From NCBI GenBank assembly GCA_024509875.1, contig JAMPIV010003467.1, positions 620,001 to 684,000 of the forward strand: a stretch of DNA of 64,000 nucleotides, written 5' to 3'. The stretch's first letter is position 1, and each line of letters starts with the position of its first letter. Under the pieces are notes generated by a model, which saw nothing but the letters and a program-made list of their open reading frames with translations, was not told where the DNA came from and searched no databases. A program made the translations under genes and the position numbers. Positions 21,455-34,910 of this stretch are shown here, piece after piece. Origin of the DNA: Oreohelix idahoensis (taxonomy: Eukaryota > Mollusca > Gastropoda > Stylommatophora > Oreohelicidae).

Positions 21455-22534
21455 TCAAGTTTCGAGCATAAAGTCACAGGTAAAAGTTTCCTCCTGAACC
21501 TGGTCTACGACTCTAATTAAAGAGCCCATTGTGTCTCTATGAGTCACATGTTTTATCAGCCCTTTTGGTGGTTCCGCGTGTACCATCAAAGGCTGTTTAA
21601 GTTCTCCTAGAACTATGTAACTTCCCTTGTCGTTCACTCCGTTAGTGTCAACAATGAGAGGTTCCTCTGGGCTACTATTAAGCTCTCTGTCCTTTTGTTG
21701 CCCAGATGACATTAATCGCGGGATGGGGCCGTTACTGAAATTTTCTGTCTGCTTAGACAATTCTTTACAGTCTCCATTCCTCCGGTTTCTAGTGTTTTTG
21801 TAGTCCTGAGCGCTTTTGTTGTGGTTATGAAATCGGTCTTTGTGTGCTTTCTGAGATTAAGCGAAGGCATGTTGTTGCTCATTAGAGATGTTCGGGGTGT
21901 CTTGGTAATTCCTCTTCTGACGTGTTCCTGACGAGAGTGTACTTTCCCTCATACTACCAGCATTTATGTGCGTAGGTACCTTCACAAAGGGGTCATGACT
22001 TATCGAGTTCGATGTCCGCCTCTCTGCTTTGCCTAACCATGGGCTCTGAGTACTAAGTTGCGCTTCCTGTGGAGCAGAGGGTGCTTCCTCTTGAAATAAT
22101 GGTTCATCTGACCTGGGAGTGGGGCTCTGGGATTCCGTGGCCTCATGACTAACCATGGGTTTCAAATCTCATGGCGAGTTTTGAGTTTCCAGTGGCGGCG
22201 TCTTCAACTTAAGGTAGGGTTGAGTTTCCAGCTGTTCCTTCTCATAAGCTTCACTTCTTATGGCCTCTTCTTTCCACTTGGCTTCCTTCTCTTTCCAGCC
22301 GCGAGTCCATTTTTCATCACTCTCTATCATTTCCATCTCTGTTCTCGTGAAAAGTTCTGCCTGTTCTAAGACATGTTTCGCAATTAACTTTCTCGAGTAA
22401 CCTCTTTCCTCGCCTTCCAAATAAGAGTCACTTATCCATGTATCTAGACATCTTATAATTTTTATGGAATCGGTCACTTTGTGATGTATCAGATATTGGA
22501 AAAATTGAGCTCTTAGTTCCGCTACTGCGTTCAT
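21455..22534 (-). pseudogene. Gag-like polyprotein remnant, N-terminal part with two nonsense codons
   Basis: A single reading frame of 360 codons from ATG 22534 to 21455, interrupted only by TGA at 22169-22171 and a TAA near 21857-21859. The first 120 residues are helical and charged: LRAQFFQYLIHHKV, then acidic/lysine-rich helices with KWKEEAIRSEAYEKE. The rest is Ser/Pro/Gln-rich and probably disordered. The three open pieces share one frame and their composition changes smoothly, so they are one broken ORF and not three genes. No capsid family could be named. It follows the primer-binding candidate and a leader with tandem repeats. Confidence 0.5.
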
Positions 22535-22572
22535 TTTAGATCGCTGGGTAGGTAGTTCAATCTCTCAGTATA

Positions 22573-23045
22573 CGCTGCACTAGTTTCCAGTTATTACTAA
22601 TAATTCTATGAAGTATTGTAATAATAAACCACTGATCAATTTACAGAAGCTCGAGGTAATACTATTAAGTCTACTGACGTAATGTATCCCTTTACGGATG
22701 CTAGTATAATTGATATTTTAATAATACTTATTTCTGCTGAATTAAGGTATTATTAACTTTAGACAGACGCTACACTTGCTTCCGATTATTACTAATAATT
22801 CTATGAAGTATTGTAATAATAACCACTAATCAATTTACTGAGGCTCGAGGTAATACTATTAAGTCTACTGACGTAATGTATCCCTTTTCATGAGACTAGT
22901 ATAATTGATATTTTAATAATAAACTTATTTCTACTGAATTAAGATATTATTAACTTGAGCCAGACTCAAGTATAATTTATTTATTTTTAACCCTGTGTAT
23001 ACTCTTATTTCTTCTGAAGTAAGGTATTACAATTTCAGCCAGTCT
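22573..23045 (-). repeat. 195-bp tandem repeats in the element leader
   Basis: Two units of about 195 bp (22573-22767 and 22768-about 22965) share blocks such as ATTACTAATAATTCTATGAA and CTACTGACGTAATGTATCCC. A partial third unit ends near 23045. They lie between the primer-binding candidate and the Gag-like ORF, where packaging or promoter functions would sit. Confidence 0.8.
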
Positions 23046-23329
23046 TTCACACACACTCATCAACTTGTACGCTTAGTTATCTTAAGCCACTAATTAACTT
23101 AATGAGCTTAATTAATCTAAGTAACTTAATTAATTAAATAAATAATTAATTAATTCCATGACCATTCAGATTTCACTTTCCTTATTCTACTGTGTAATTC
23201 CACAATTCTGTTCAGAAAATATAAGAAATTACGTTGTCTAGGGATATACAATAGATTCTACTCCAAGGTATTGATAGACTACTAGTTAAAGATTCAACAA
23301 TTCTTATGCAGATAGGTCACCAAAGGTAA

Positions 23330-23352
23330 GATTCCAGACTGAGACCCCAGTT
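23330..23352 (-). promoter_or_regulatory. Candidate primer-binding site
   Basis: Read on the minus strand just inside the 5' LTR: AAAC then TGGGGTCTCAGTCTGG. A TGG start within a few bases of the LTR end is the usual form of a tRNA primer site. Which tRNA would prime was not determined. Confidence 0.4.
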
Positions 23353-25347
23353 TTTCGCAGATATAGTTGATGGTGCACTCCAATTGACGTTGAATGAGAA
23401 TCCAATTGTCGCATAAAGAGTTTTGTATAGTAAGGTAGATGTGTAGAAAGCACATAGACCTTTAGACACTAGTTTTCACAGAGGTGAGCTAGTGTTGAGG
23501 GAAAGAGTTAACAGAAGGGCACAGGTTGGTGTCAGTGATTTTCTCACCATTTAGACTACCAACTCTTGTATTTTTCTGGCGACGACTAACTCTTTCTTAC
23601 TCAAATCTTTTTGAAGATGAACTAGTAGTAACAAGTAATAATACAAGGAGGGTTGATAATGTTTTTCTGAACTGAACATACAATCTACTAAGTCAAACTC
23701 AGAATGATGGTGAGTTACAGAATGTACATAATTACTTTAATTACAGTAGCAAATAAAATCAATGTTGACATGTACTTTGAAAAAAAGAAATACTAGGAAA
23801 TTTAGAACTGTCAGTGTCTTTGGTTCAGATAAGAATAAGAGGCTATTTTCCTCACTGACGAAAGTTTATTCCTATGTCTATTTCGTGGAAAAAAGTGAAT
23901 TCTGATTTTGGCTTGGGTTTTACGTAGACTTATCTGCTTGGACTTCTCCTGGGCGTCACAGTAGGTAGGAATTACCAACTGGAGAATTTGATTCAGTGGG
24001 GCTACAGTCCAAGAGATGACTAGGCTGTTCGTTCACCTGGTTGTGAAGTTGAATTATGATGTTCAGGTGCTGAAGAGGTGTTGACTGCTTAAATGCTGTA
24101 GACTGCTCAGGGTTGCTGACTTGTGATCACCGCTAGAGGGTTTGAGATGTAAGCACTAGTTCTCTCTGTAGCATAGAGCAACTAGGCGGTTTACTCGCAA
24201 CAATTTACAGCAATCAAAATCCAGAAACTGGCTAGGATTCTGCAACTGGGCTGAGGAAGATAATACAGGCAATCAATCTTCTGTTTTATACAGATATATT
24301 TCCTACAGCCATTCTGGACGTTTCGTCTCAGAATGGTGCCTAATAATATATTTACCTGAAACCGTAACGTAAGTCTTTTCCCTTAAAGGCGACTGTCCAT
24401 TTGTTTACAAATTCCTGTCTAGCGGTAGTCTCACACTGGTCAGGTCAGTCAGGTCAGCCTTTGTTACAAGCATACGCCTGGCCGTGTGCGTTAATGCGTG
24501 ACTGCATTGGAGGAATATTTCATTCACTCGTCCATTGAACAACATGGTTCTTCTCTCTCGTTCACAACAGTTTTCTTCATCACATTCCTAATAAAATTAG
24601 CTTGTAGTACTTTCTCATATCAGCCAGTACTTACATAATTATAATGAATCAATAACATTCATAATACATAAATGCAAAATAGCTTTCAATCTAATGTAAA
24701 GAAATAAAACCCACAATATTAAGTATTTCACACTTTACATCCATTAACTAATCCTTTGATATTAGAGTTAGCTAATTAAGTGAATACTGAGAGTTTGCTT
24801 ACCGCTCAGGACTTTATCCACCGCTTAAGAACTAGAATTTGAGTAGCGTTACTCTCAATCACATATACTGTATGTATGAGGTATTTTGAGGCTTCTCTTC
24901 TATAATTTATAAGCGTGCGTGGTCTTCCAACGGTTAATCAGCAAGTGATCTTAAAAGTCAGCATTCGTTCGCATGAAGTTAAAACATTTCCGTTCCCACG
25001 TCCAGAGTTAATTATTTCCCGTCTCTTGCTTAGACACGTACCAAGATTTATCGTGGGGGTTCTCCAGTTGATCACTGAACACCGAAATATGATACTCTGG
25101 GAACCACTGGTTTCGACTAAGCGAATAAATCGTATAGACGTCCCTAAAGAAATGCTTTTAAGTGCCTTTGTAGAAGAAGATAGAATTTGGATAGTATGAC
25201 AGGACTATTAGTGAAGACTAGAAAAACAGCTAAAGAAACGATCCCAGGTGCAAATATTTCCGTAGAGAAAACAGACAAAATGTGACGAAATAGAAAAGTA
25301 AGGAATTTTAAAATAATCTAGACAAAACCTTCGAGCACTCTGTGACA
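23353..25347 (-). repeat. LTR, right copy (5' LTR in element sense)
   Basis: Begins TTTCGCAG where the other copy has TGTCGCAG, a mutation of the conserved terminal G, and ends TGTGACA. It contains the 33-bp segment missing from the other copy, a TATAAATT site on the minus strand near 24905 and an AATAAA near 23870. Confidence 0.85.
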
Positions 25348-25352
25348 CCAAG

Positions 25353-27410
25353 GTAGATTCTCAGTGTCAGGTGATATGACACTCACGCTCCACGGCCAGT
25401 TTTGGCGTAAGGTGCAAGAAAGCAAAGTGTCAGTTATGGTTCTCAGGATGAGTTTCTCGGGGAGGTGTGAAAAACTGCTTCTGCACTGGAGACGGGTTGT
25501 CTGAGATTCGCAACTGACACGCGCCCTCTCGGTCAGTGGGTGGCAGTTACGGCATGTGTTTATGTGTTAAACGTAAGCGTTAAAGACGGAAAGGGGAGAG
25601 TACTTCGTTTTGCGAAATTAAACGTTTACCTCTTTGTCTGGTAATAGATATAACCAGAGTTTGAAACTAGATTTTCATTCTTGCTCCTAAATTTTGCAGT
25701 AGACAGATCGCTGTGCTAGATCATATATCTGTGTTTTGGCGAAGTCTGAGTTTCTTGGCCATTTTGCCTAGCTCTAGACTACCATTAGATTGCAGTATTC
25801 TAGTTCATGGTTTAGTCTGTAGTTCTGTGTGTGGAGGTAAATATTATACATATTATCTAGTATTTTGTGAAGTGTTTAAAGTGTTAAATCGCTTCTTTTA
25901 TTTCACTAGTTAGTTTGGTGCAGAGCGCTTAATTTATATAGTCTGTATTGTTTTATAGTGACGAGTTACAGTGGAAAACAGAAATTATATTTCTAGCTTA
26001 AACTCAGTCGGCTATTAAGGAATTTAATTTTACTGCTAAAATAATCAGACGCGAATAAACTTTCTAATCTAACTTTATTAATGCTAGATGCTTCATGAGT
26101 GGTGACGGAACACGTAGGTATTCCTAATTCATGATGATGGATTTTTATATATAACTTATTTCACGGGAAAGTTTAAATGATAAGTCAAGCGGTACGCTTG
26201 CAGTTTAAAAACGTAAGTTATAATCCGAGTACGTAGCATGTATAAGTATTTTATTTGTGGTTTTTCTTCCATATTCAGTGAATACTGGGGTAACCCAAAA
26301 CTTTGCCGGCGTTTAGTACAGAGACATACCTGTGAGAAACATAAACATTGTTATCTTTTTAACCACGTGGGTTTACAAGTTAACACCTGTCTGACAGTGC
26401 GTGTGTCTTCATTAATAGACAGAGTACAACTCTCACTAACGGGTTTTATTAAAGACTAAATGTTTTATACTGGGCCTTTGAGCCAGATCAGATTTTCTGC
26501 ACAAACTCCATGTACAAATTTAGCCGTTGTGGCAAGTAACATATAAACGTCAGTAACATTCCGACGGAGTTTCGACTAGTGGTGTGGTGACCAAATATAG
26601 TCCTTTCCTGAAAGTAGACACCGATCTGACATTCCTCAATTCTAGATACCTAAGCTATTGACACTGTGCTCGTTGTTAATGTTTCGTGCCTGGACAATTT
26701 TAATGTGACCTAAACAGACATCCGAAAAATAAGAACACCCAAGGAGTCGTTCCTGGAAGCAGAGAATTCATCCTGTCTTTTTGGAACTGGGGATTTCTTG
26801 GTCAAAGACTGCCCTTGACGGGTCTGTAGGTGAATGTCCTAAAAATTGTATTACCAGAAGTGGCTATCTAAGCTGTGAGTATGAACATGTGCACGTGTGC
26901 TCGGCTGAATGAATAAAGTGAATGCAGGACGGAGTGATTTTTTTATTGTTGTAATTGGGCACCCATTTTGCTATCTTAACTTTCTGTAGGCTAGTATTGC
27001 GAATCTTATTTCCCTTAAAATAGAGCAGAGATATCAAGTCTGTTCATACCTTAAGAAGAAGAAATATTAGACCTAATCCTATGTATCCTTGTTTCCTTGG
27101 GGCTATCACTTTCTTCCAACAGGACTGTGGGCATACCTCGAGGGATAAGATCTAACTGTGGGTCTATCATTTCTTGTAGAAATTCCTTAATTTTTTATGA
27201 CTATGTATATATGCTTTGATGTAATTTCTATGTGTTGTGAAGAAATTTTAGATGACAATTAAAATTTCTCTTGAAATTAATCAGCGTGTTGGTCAGCTCG
27301 TTCTAGAATATTTATAATCATTTGTTATAGTTTTCCTACGTCTGTACGTATAACTGTCGTCTTGTATGTGCGTGCACGTGAGTGGTTAGAGATATATTAA
27401 TATATATATG

Positions 27411-27441
<31 letters not shown>

Positions 27442-27442
27442 T
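25353..27442. other. No gene seen
   Basis: Flank of the LTR element, continuous with 18488 before insertion. AT-rich with scattered short frames (25713-25913, 26238-26459) that have no recognisable content. (AT)n/(GT)n at 27395-27440 leads into the next element. Confidence 0.4.
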
Positions 27443-28372
27443 TAGACTGTCTGACTCCTCGAAAGCTGTCGTAGAAGATAGGTGAGAGAGAGAGAAGATT
27501 TATCGATCTCAGAGACAGCCTCTTAATCACATGCTACCATCTCACTCGTGGAAACCTATTGCTATGACTACTTCTCACTGTGACTATCACTTATTCAAAT
27601 CTATTCAGAAGGGACCAACCCAAGTCTTAATTCCCCTATCAAAAATCTACGACAAATGATATAATGGGAACAAATACACATTAAATTAAATGATGGCACA
27701 AAAAAGAGAGACCTAAGGACAAGTGTTGATACTGTCAACACGATGGAGGGATCAGAAAACGATATTTCAGAAAATGGACATAAAGGTCAAGAACCATGAC
27801 AAGCAGCTCTCATCCTGTTGCGCATCAGACGCTAGGTGCTACTAATCCGAGCATTTAGATCCCCCCTCCTCCCTCTCGGTTACTCATATTGGAGGTGTCT
27901 CCAATTCATTGAATCTTGATACATCCCAAGCACATTGATTCTGAGAAACCCAAAGACTCAGCGCTATGCGAAATGAGAAAATTAACTATAACTAATTACC
28001 ATAGTTATAACCGAAATCTTAAAACAGGAAAGGGGACGGCAAGGCAATTTGGGTAGACACAGAACAGGAGGGCTCTTCAAGCGTGTAGTATACACAGATA
28101 CAACTATTTGTTGCACTATTATTAATATAACCAACAATCCCATGTACTTTATTAATGGTTGATGTCGTAGATTTTTTTTATAGGAGAATTAAGACATAGA
28201 TTGGTCCCTTCTGAATAGAAATAGAATAGGTGATAGTTCAGTGTGAGATGATAATAGAAATATATTTTCACGAGTGAGATGGTAGAAACTAATAGAGGTT
28301 GTCCCTGAAATCGAGAATCTTCTCTCTTTCAGCCTATCTTCTACAACAGATTTAGAGGAGTCAGACAGTCTA
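27443..28372. mobile_element. Non-autonomous DNA element with long terminal inverted repeats
   Basis: The arms at about 27445-27660 and 28150-28370 are inverted copies with moderate divergence. Outer ends: GACTGTCTGACTCCTC at the left and the reverse complement of the same at the right. They share further blocks such as TAGAAGATAGG, CCATCTCACTCGTG and CAGAAGGGACCAA. TA flanks both ends. The 490-bp centre has no transposase-like frame. The superfamily is not determined. Confidence 0.7.
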
Positions 28373-28524
28373 TTATGATATATATAAGGATAGCATATTA
28401 CCTAGCGCAGTGGTATATATTTTACAAATATAGCTTCTCTGGGAAGGTTATATATATATGCCGACGGTATAATATATATATCCCAATATGCCTCAATGGG
28501 CGTGTACGGGTTCCTTTAATCCTT

Positions 28525-28613
<89 letters not shown>

Positions 28614-30999
28614 ACTCACATGCACACACACACAAGTGACGACAGCTAGACGCACAGACGTGAAAAAAACTATAACAATGGAAATATAGGTATTTGGGAC
28701 AAGCTGACTAACACACTGGTATAATGTTTATGAAATGTTATTAACATAAAGAAAATTGTCCACAACAAATAAGTTTGCTTATCAAGCACATATAATTACA
28801 CATAGGTCAAAAAATTACTAAAAGAAAAATAGATCCATAGGTATAATCTTTCCCCCCGATGTTTAGCCCACGATCCTGTTAGAAGAAACGTGATAGCCCC
28901 AAAGAGTCACGGATTCATAAGCTGTAGTCTAATATTTCCCTCTAAGGTTAAGAACAGAGTTGATACATTAATCTATTCTACGAGGGAAATATCATTGGCA
29001 ACAAACTTGCATAAAGAAATTTCAAAGTGGGTGCATAGATACAAACAAATTGAAAGAATCACTTGTTCCGCTTTCACTAGGTTCATTCAGCAGGGGCCCC
29101 TGTCGTACTTTCTTACCTACAATCTGGCTGGCGTTCGCCGTCTGGCGCAACTTCAGGACACACACACACCGTAACGTAAATCTGTATTTCGTTTAGTAAA
29201 AGTGGAACCCAGCTCTGCAGATCAGGTTTCATCCAATGGGCCGGGAAGCTTCCACTTTAACGGTAATTTCAGATTTCTGTTAGTGTCACTTGACTCAGGT
29301 CAGATATGAAATTTTAAAAGGGCTTACAGTGTCAGAACTCGAGGTTTCCAGTACTTCGGAAATGCCCGGTTGATAACTTCTCTCAATATGTATATATGTT
29401 CTTGGTCACACCACAATAAGTCAAAAATGTCGGAAATGTTATTGTTTGTAATAAAGTTCGCCACAGGGCTGCATGTACTAGAGATTAATAGGAAGAATTT
29501 AATCTGGCGCGATCGGCCCAGTTACTTCATTTAGCCTTAAAGTTTGTGAAAATGGGTACTCTGTCGTTTCTGGATGCAAACGCACCGCAAGACAGGTTTT
29601 ACTTTGTAAACCCACGTATTTTAGGACACAAATGTTTTTGTTTCTTCTCAGATTTACTCATATGTACTAAACCGCTGGTAGAGGTTGGGCTTACCCCAGA
29701 ATACTGTATAAGAAAAAGAAATATAGAATACATAATATTATACACATATCCTATGTCTACCCCGCGTACAATAACATATATATTCACTTTGGTTATTTAA
29801 TTTAAATCAGAAACTATAAGCTTAAAGCTTGTCTCATCGTTTAAAACTCCCGTGAAATAAATTATAATCATTACCAAAGATCAATCCTCATGAATTAGAA
29901 ATACGTACATATTTCGTCAATACTCAATGATGACTCAGTGCATTAATTTAGTTTAGTTAAAATATTCTCTACTAGTTACTAGCAGTTTAATTAAATTTAG
30001 TTATAGCTGAATGAGTTTTTTCGCTAGAAATTAAAATTTATTCTGCTATCCACTGTAAAACTTAGAGAATATAGCTAAATTATCATTTAGTCACTCTACA
30101 CAGAAATAAAACTAGTGAAAATGAAATAGGCGATCACCACTTAAATCACTCAACACTACTAGATATTAATATTACCTCCAAACAGAATTACAGGCAATCA
30201 CCACGAAACTAGAATTATTCACTTATATCGGTATTCTAGAAGCTCGGCAAAATTGTCGAGAAAACTAAGAACTTCGCTATACAAGCTTATTCTCTAACAC
30301 GAAGCGATCCGTCTACTGCAACTTAGGAGGACTGAATGAATGAAGTCTAAACTACTCTGGTATAATATCTGAAAACAGACAAAGGGTGCACGCCATTCTC
30401 GAAAACCAGAAATAGCATCCCGTCTTAACACTTCACATTAACTCAGGCGCCGGCCATAAAACTGCCAGTGCTCGTTCTAACACCTGCCGCTACCTCTGGT
30501 CATTTCCGAGCGATGCATGTTGGCGCCTCTCACATCCCATCACCGAGAAACTTAACAGTAGAAGCTTCGTGTCAGATGAAAATGCTAGACGATATGTCTG
30601 ACCTCATGTCTGTCGAGAACGAATTTCACACTATTCGGTCTACTCAAGAACTTAGCTTAACAGCAATAAAAATGTATTGCTAAATAAGAAAAGAGACAGG
30701 CGAAGGTTTGAATGGGAGAGTTATATTTTCACAATCAAACGAATGCGAAAAAAGAAAACGGATAAAAGAGCGATAATAAAGTAGAAGACACGGGTAGAAT
30801 AGACAAAAGATATAGAAATTTATTAATCATAAATCTCTCTGCGACAGTTGAAAACACGTGTTACGGGAAACGTAATGAACACCAGCAAACAGATCTAATA
30901 AAAGGGTAACACAATCGTTTAATCTAGAACAAGATGTGTCTGTTACAACTTTTGAGATCACGTGAGACTAAATTAATGGGAATATCAATTTGGTTTTCT
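28373..30999. other. No gene seen; contains a long (AT)n run
   Basis: (AT)n occupies about 28530-28610, followed by a short (CA)n. The rest is AT-rich spacer with short frames (28890, 29546, 30468) that I do not support as genes. Confidence 0.45.
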
Positions 31000-31007
31000 A
31001 GTCTCGC

Positions 31008-31296
31008 GCTCGGCCACCGTAGCGCAGTGGTTAGTGCACTGGCTTCCTGGCTCGGTGGTCCATGGTTCGATCCCCAGTTGAGGTGGGATTGTTCAGATTG
31101 CAAACGGCTCCGTGGTCAATCGAGCCTTATGAAATGGGCACCAGAGCAACTCTAGGAAAGTTAAGGTGGCCGACGTAATGCTGACCACATGACCCCTAGT
31201 GTGCCGAGGGTCAAGAAAATATAGGCTACACACCATATTTCCAATATGCTTCAATAACGGGATACTTTACCTTTACCCTCCCCTCTATCTCTCGCT
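31008..31296 (+). mobile_element. SINE family 2, copy a
   Basis: tRNA-like head with an A-box-like TAGCGCAGTGGTT (31019-31031) and a good B box GGTTCGATCCCC (31064-31075). A body with GGTGGCCGACGTAATGC and a tail ending ACTTTACCTTTACCC follow. The second copy is at 50082-50359 in minus orientation. The TSD is weak here: TCTCGC at both ends. Confidence 0.75.
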
Positions 31297-32699
31297 ATGG
31301 CTTGTTGAAGCAACATGTGGCTGCATTCAACGTCAAAAAATATCACATTGAGAAAATGATTTTCTTATAAATTTTGAAAATGTTACCAACAAAAGCTAAC
31401 GATCTACTTTCTATACATATTAAAACGCGTAAAAAGTCCGTATGCATTGTAACGAGAAGAAAAACCAAATGATTAAATAGGTTTATAAAGCGACACAAAA
31501 ACAAGACAACGGAACAATTTAAAGCCAAGAGAAGAGGGTCATAACAGGCACCATTGACATTTTGGAGACACATGACTCCGTAAAAAAAAGTGTTTTGATG
31601 AATAAAGATGGATTAGGAAAAAAAACTTTTGCCGTAACTATTACAATTTCTATTAAAATCTCGTGATATGAATTATGTGCAATATATTTTTATCTTTTTG
31701 AAAATCTACTGCATGTCCCTTAATTGACATGCATTTTAAACATATAGGAGTATTTTAATAATCCGTGTCATTTTGAACTGGGAGATGTAATACAAAGATC
31801 AAAATGTGCATTAATTCAATAATGATGATTATCCCAGGACTCGACAGCAGAACACCAGGCTGACTTTTCTGTGTACATACATACTTCTCACTGATTATTA
31901 CAAGATCTTACCATCGTACAACATGTAAGGTACTAAATGACTACAGCATTTTACAAAAATAAAACTGAGCACGTTCGTTTGATTCAAGACACTGAGACAG
32001 CACACCAGGTGCCACTGATTCGGGAAAAAAAAAATTTCAGCAATGTGACCACTGGCGAAGAAGCAATGAAACTATAGGCTAAATATGTCACAAGGAGCAT
32101 AGATACAACTGAAAAACTACATGATGCAAAGAAACAAATACCACATGGCAACAAAGCGGAAGGTATGAAACTCCCATACGCAGAAAAGAAGACAGTATGA
32201 TATACAACGAAGTATAGGCATTTAAGTAAATAAAAGAGGGGAAAGCCGAGGCATATAAACAATAAATAAATAATACACACATAAAGGAATGTTTCAGGCA
32301 CTTGTGAGAAATAAAGATGTAGAAAGACTAAACAGAAAAAAAACACAAGTGAATAGTTTACCGACGACGCGAACCCACAACCTTCCGAACGGCAACACCG
32401 TCTGGCTACGGAAGCGAATCGCACTATCCTCCATGCATATAGAATAGAATATTATTAATCCAGAAAAACATAACAGATAATTTTATAAAAGAAGCATAAC
32501 ACGTTAACAGTAAATAATACGGCAGGATTGGAGATCAGCATGTTATCAGTCTAACAGAGGGAAGCTGTTAGCTAATATGCATATTTAAATAAAACACGAA
32601 ACAGTGCTAATAAAATAAAAACAAGAAATACAAACGTGGGGTTTTTACTTTGAATTATTAGTTAAAACTCCTCCACAGGAAATATTGCTACTCAAGCAG
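31297..32699. other. No gene seen; possible tRNA-like fragment
   Basis: AT-rich spacer. On the minus strand at about 32350-32415 there is a TAGCCAGACGGT...GGTTCGCGTC arrangement that resembles a decayed tRNA head with A and B boxes. It is too diverged to call a gene or a SINE family. Confidence 0.3.
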
Positions 32700-32860
32700 C
32701 AGACAGAAAAGATTAAAGGTAGCCGCTGAGCATCTAAGGAAGGCGGATATTGAACAGGCCATCTGGAAATTAAACAATGATGAGGCGACCGGTTTAAAGG
32801 AAGTCACATCAGAGGCTGACAACGCAAACATGTTACTCTTCAGATACTCTGCCAGTGCAC
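32700..32860 (+). pseudogene. Small LINE RT fragment
   Basis: The frame AAEHLRKADIEQAIWKLNND-EATGLKEVTSEA resembles the block just before RT motif 1 in LINE proteins (normally an E-I-x-x-A-I-x-x-LKN-x-KAPG-x-D pattern). Only about 50 codons remain and no RT motif follows. It could be chance similarity, but the spacing of the conserved positions is good. Confidence 0.35.
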
Positions 32861-33590
32861 ATGTGAAGATAAAACCAACAAAAAGTACTCTTATAGTGCA
32901 TACTGCATGTTTCTGTGGGGTTTTTTTTTCCTTTAAAAAAAAAGGAGTTCTGGCGAAGCGCACGGTTCAACCTAGACACATGGTCTGTTGGTTATATTAG
33001 GGCGCATGTCCAAAATATAAAAAAACTGTGACGTTTGGTTCAATGTTTCTCAAAATCTGGGTATCCGTCTTCTTTGTCAGCATAGATAAAAGCAGTAGAT
33101 ACGGAATTGTAGTTCTTCAGATGTGCATGATTGCTGGGAAAACTACAGTCAAAAGAGCTCCCAAAGTAGCACCTATATGTTTACATGAGCGTGGCTTTTG
33201 TTATAATGTGTGGTAGGCGTACAATGTTTCACGGAAAGGTGGCTTTGAACCAGATGCCGAGATCTTGAAGACATTTTGAGTGAATAGGCAAACGCGTACA
33301 GTTAAGCGACAGATATGGTACAGAAACCATCTCTCTGATATTCTCTCAGAAACACTTAAATTAGCTATGGTGATCGATACAATTAAAAAGGGGAAGAAAT
33401 TGGTCTTTGTTTTAAAATAGTTGAGAAGTGGACTAACAGACCTGTCTGAAATTTTGCCTTTCTTTTATTTTGTACTGCATCATTTCATAACAACGTACAT
33501 TTTAAAATGTGCACAGATACATGTAGACAGATAGACGGATAGGAAGATAGAAAGACAGCCAGAAAGATTTGACAGACAGACAAGTAAGTG
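32861..33590. other. No gene seen
   Basis: Spacer with homopolymer runs near 32920-32945. No recognisable coding or repeat content. Confidence 0.4.
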
Positions 33591-33594
33591 GATG

Positions 33595-34195
<601 letters not shown>

Positions 34196-34910
34196 CAAGC
34201 TTCCCCCGCTAAAGTAATTATCATTAATCATAGTCATGTGCAGTCTTAATGAACTCTAATCTGGTTTGAAAGAGTCCTTCATTTATTCCTGAATTAATAT
34301 TTGCGGGATAGCAAAATGTGAGCAATTTAAAAAAAAAATTTAAATGAAAGAATTACAGACTCAGATCTCGGTGAGCGGTGACAGGTAATTATAAGTGATG
34401 TAAAATGTGGAGACCTTTGTAACACAAGAACATGCTTCCTCTTCTGGAACTCTTTGATATCCGGCAGATAGCTTTTAAAAATTGCTAAATTACGCGATCG
34501 AAGGCCAAAGGCAATCTGGATAGTGTAATTTTCATCACAGCTTTCGCGATGAGGACCAGGTAGAGCAGTGATTTTCAACATTTTCCAACTCACGGCACAC
34601 TGAACAAGGTGGTACAATTGTCAAGGCACACCATCAGTTTTTCTAAGGAGATAGTGTATCATTTTTTTTAAAAACGAGTATCAAGATTGTGTTTAACAGT
34701 TCAATAGCTAAATTTCTAATCACTATGTTATTTTTTAAAATAATATTGATCTGTATTTCACAAGATTTTTAAAAATGTATATTCATATAAATAATTTGTG
34801 CAGTGGGAGCTTTCATGGCAGAACACAGTGCTGAAAACAACCCCAATTTTAATGACCTACTCTTGATGTAGTTGACTATTTTGATCGTCTCATCAAGTAA
34901 TATTTGGAGT

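Larger units (their letters stand above)
18489..25352 (-). mobile_element. Full LTR retrotransposon with ~2-kb LTRs, no pol, TSD CCAAG
   Basis: Two direct repeats, 18494-20456 (1963 bp) and 23353-25347 (1995 bp), flank a 2.9-kb interior. The outer ends read TGTCGCAG and TGTGACA, giving the TG..CA form of LTRs. The 5-bp TSD CCAAG is at 18489-18493 and 25348-25352. The element reads on the minus strand. Next to the right-hand LTR is a primer-binding candidate (TGGGGTCTCAGTCTGG), next to the left-hand LTR a short GGGGAG-containing candidate polypurine tract, and the interior minus-strand ORFs look Gag-like. No protease, RT or integrase motif is present, so it is non-autonomous. The LTRs differ at roughly 20-25 positions plus one 33-bp indel, about 1%, which implies a fairly recent insertion. 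Confidence 0.85.

Noticed and set aside
31011..31085. Functional tRNA gene
   Set aside because: A and B boxes are present, but the acceptor stem does not close and the same head recurs with a SINE body at 50082-50359.
32350..32415. Third SINE family or tRNA gene on the minus strand
   Set aside because: Only A- and B-box-like strings; no tail, TSD or second copy seen in the window.
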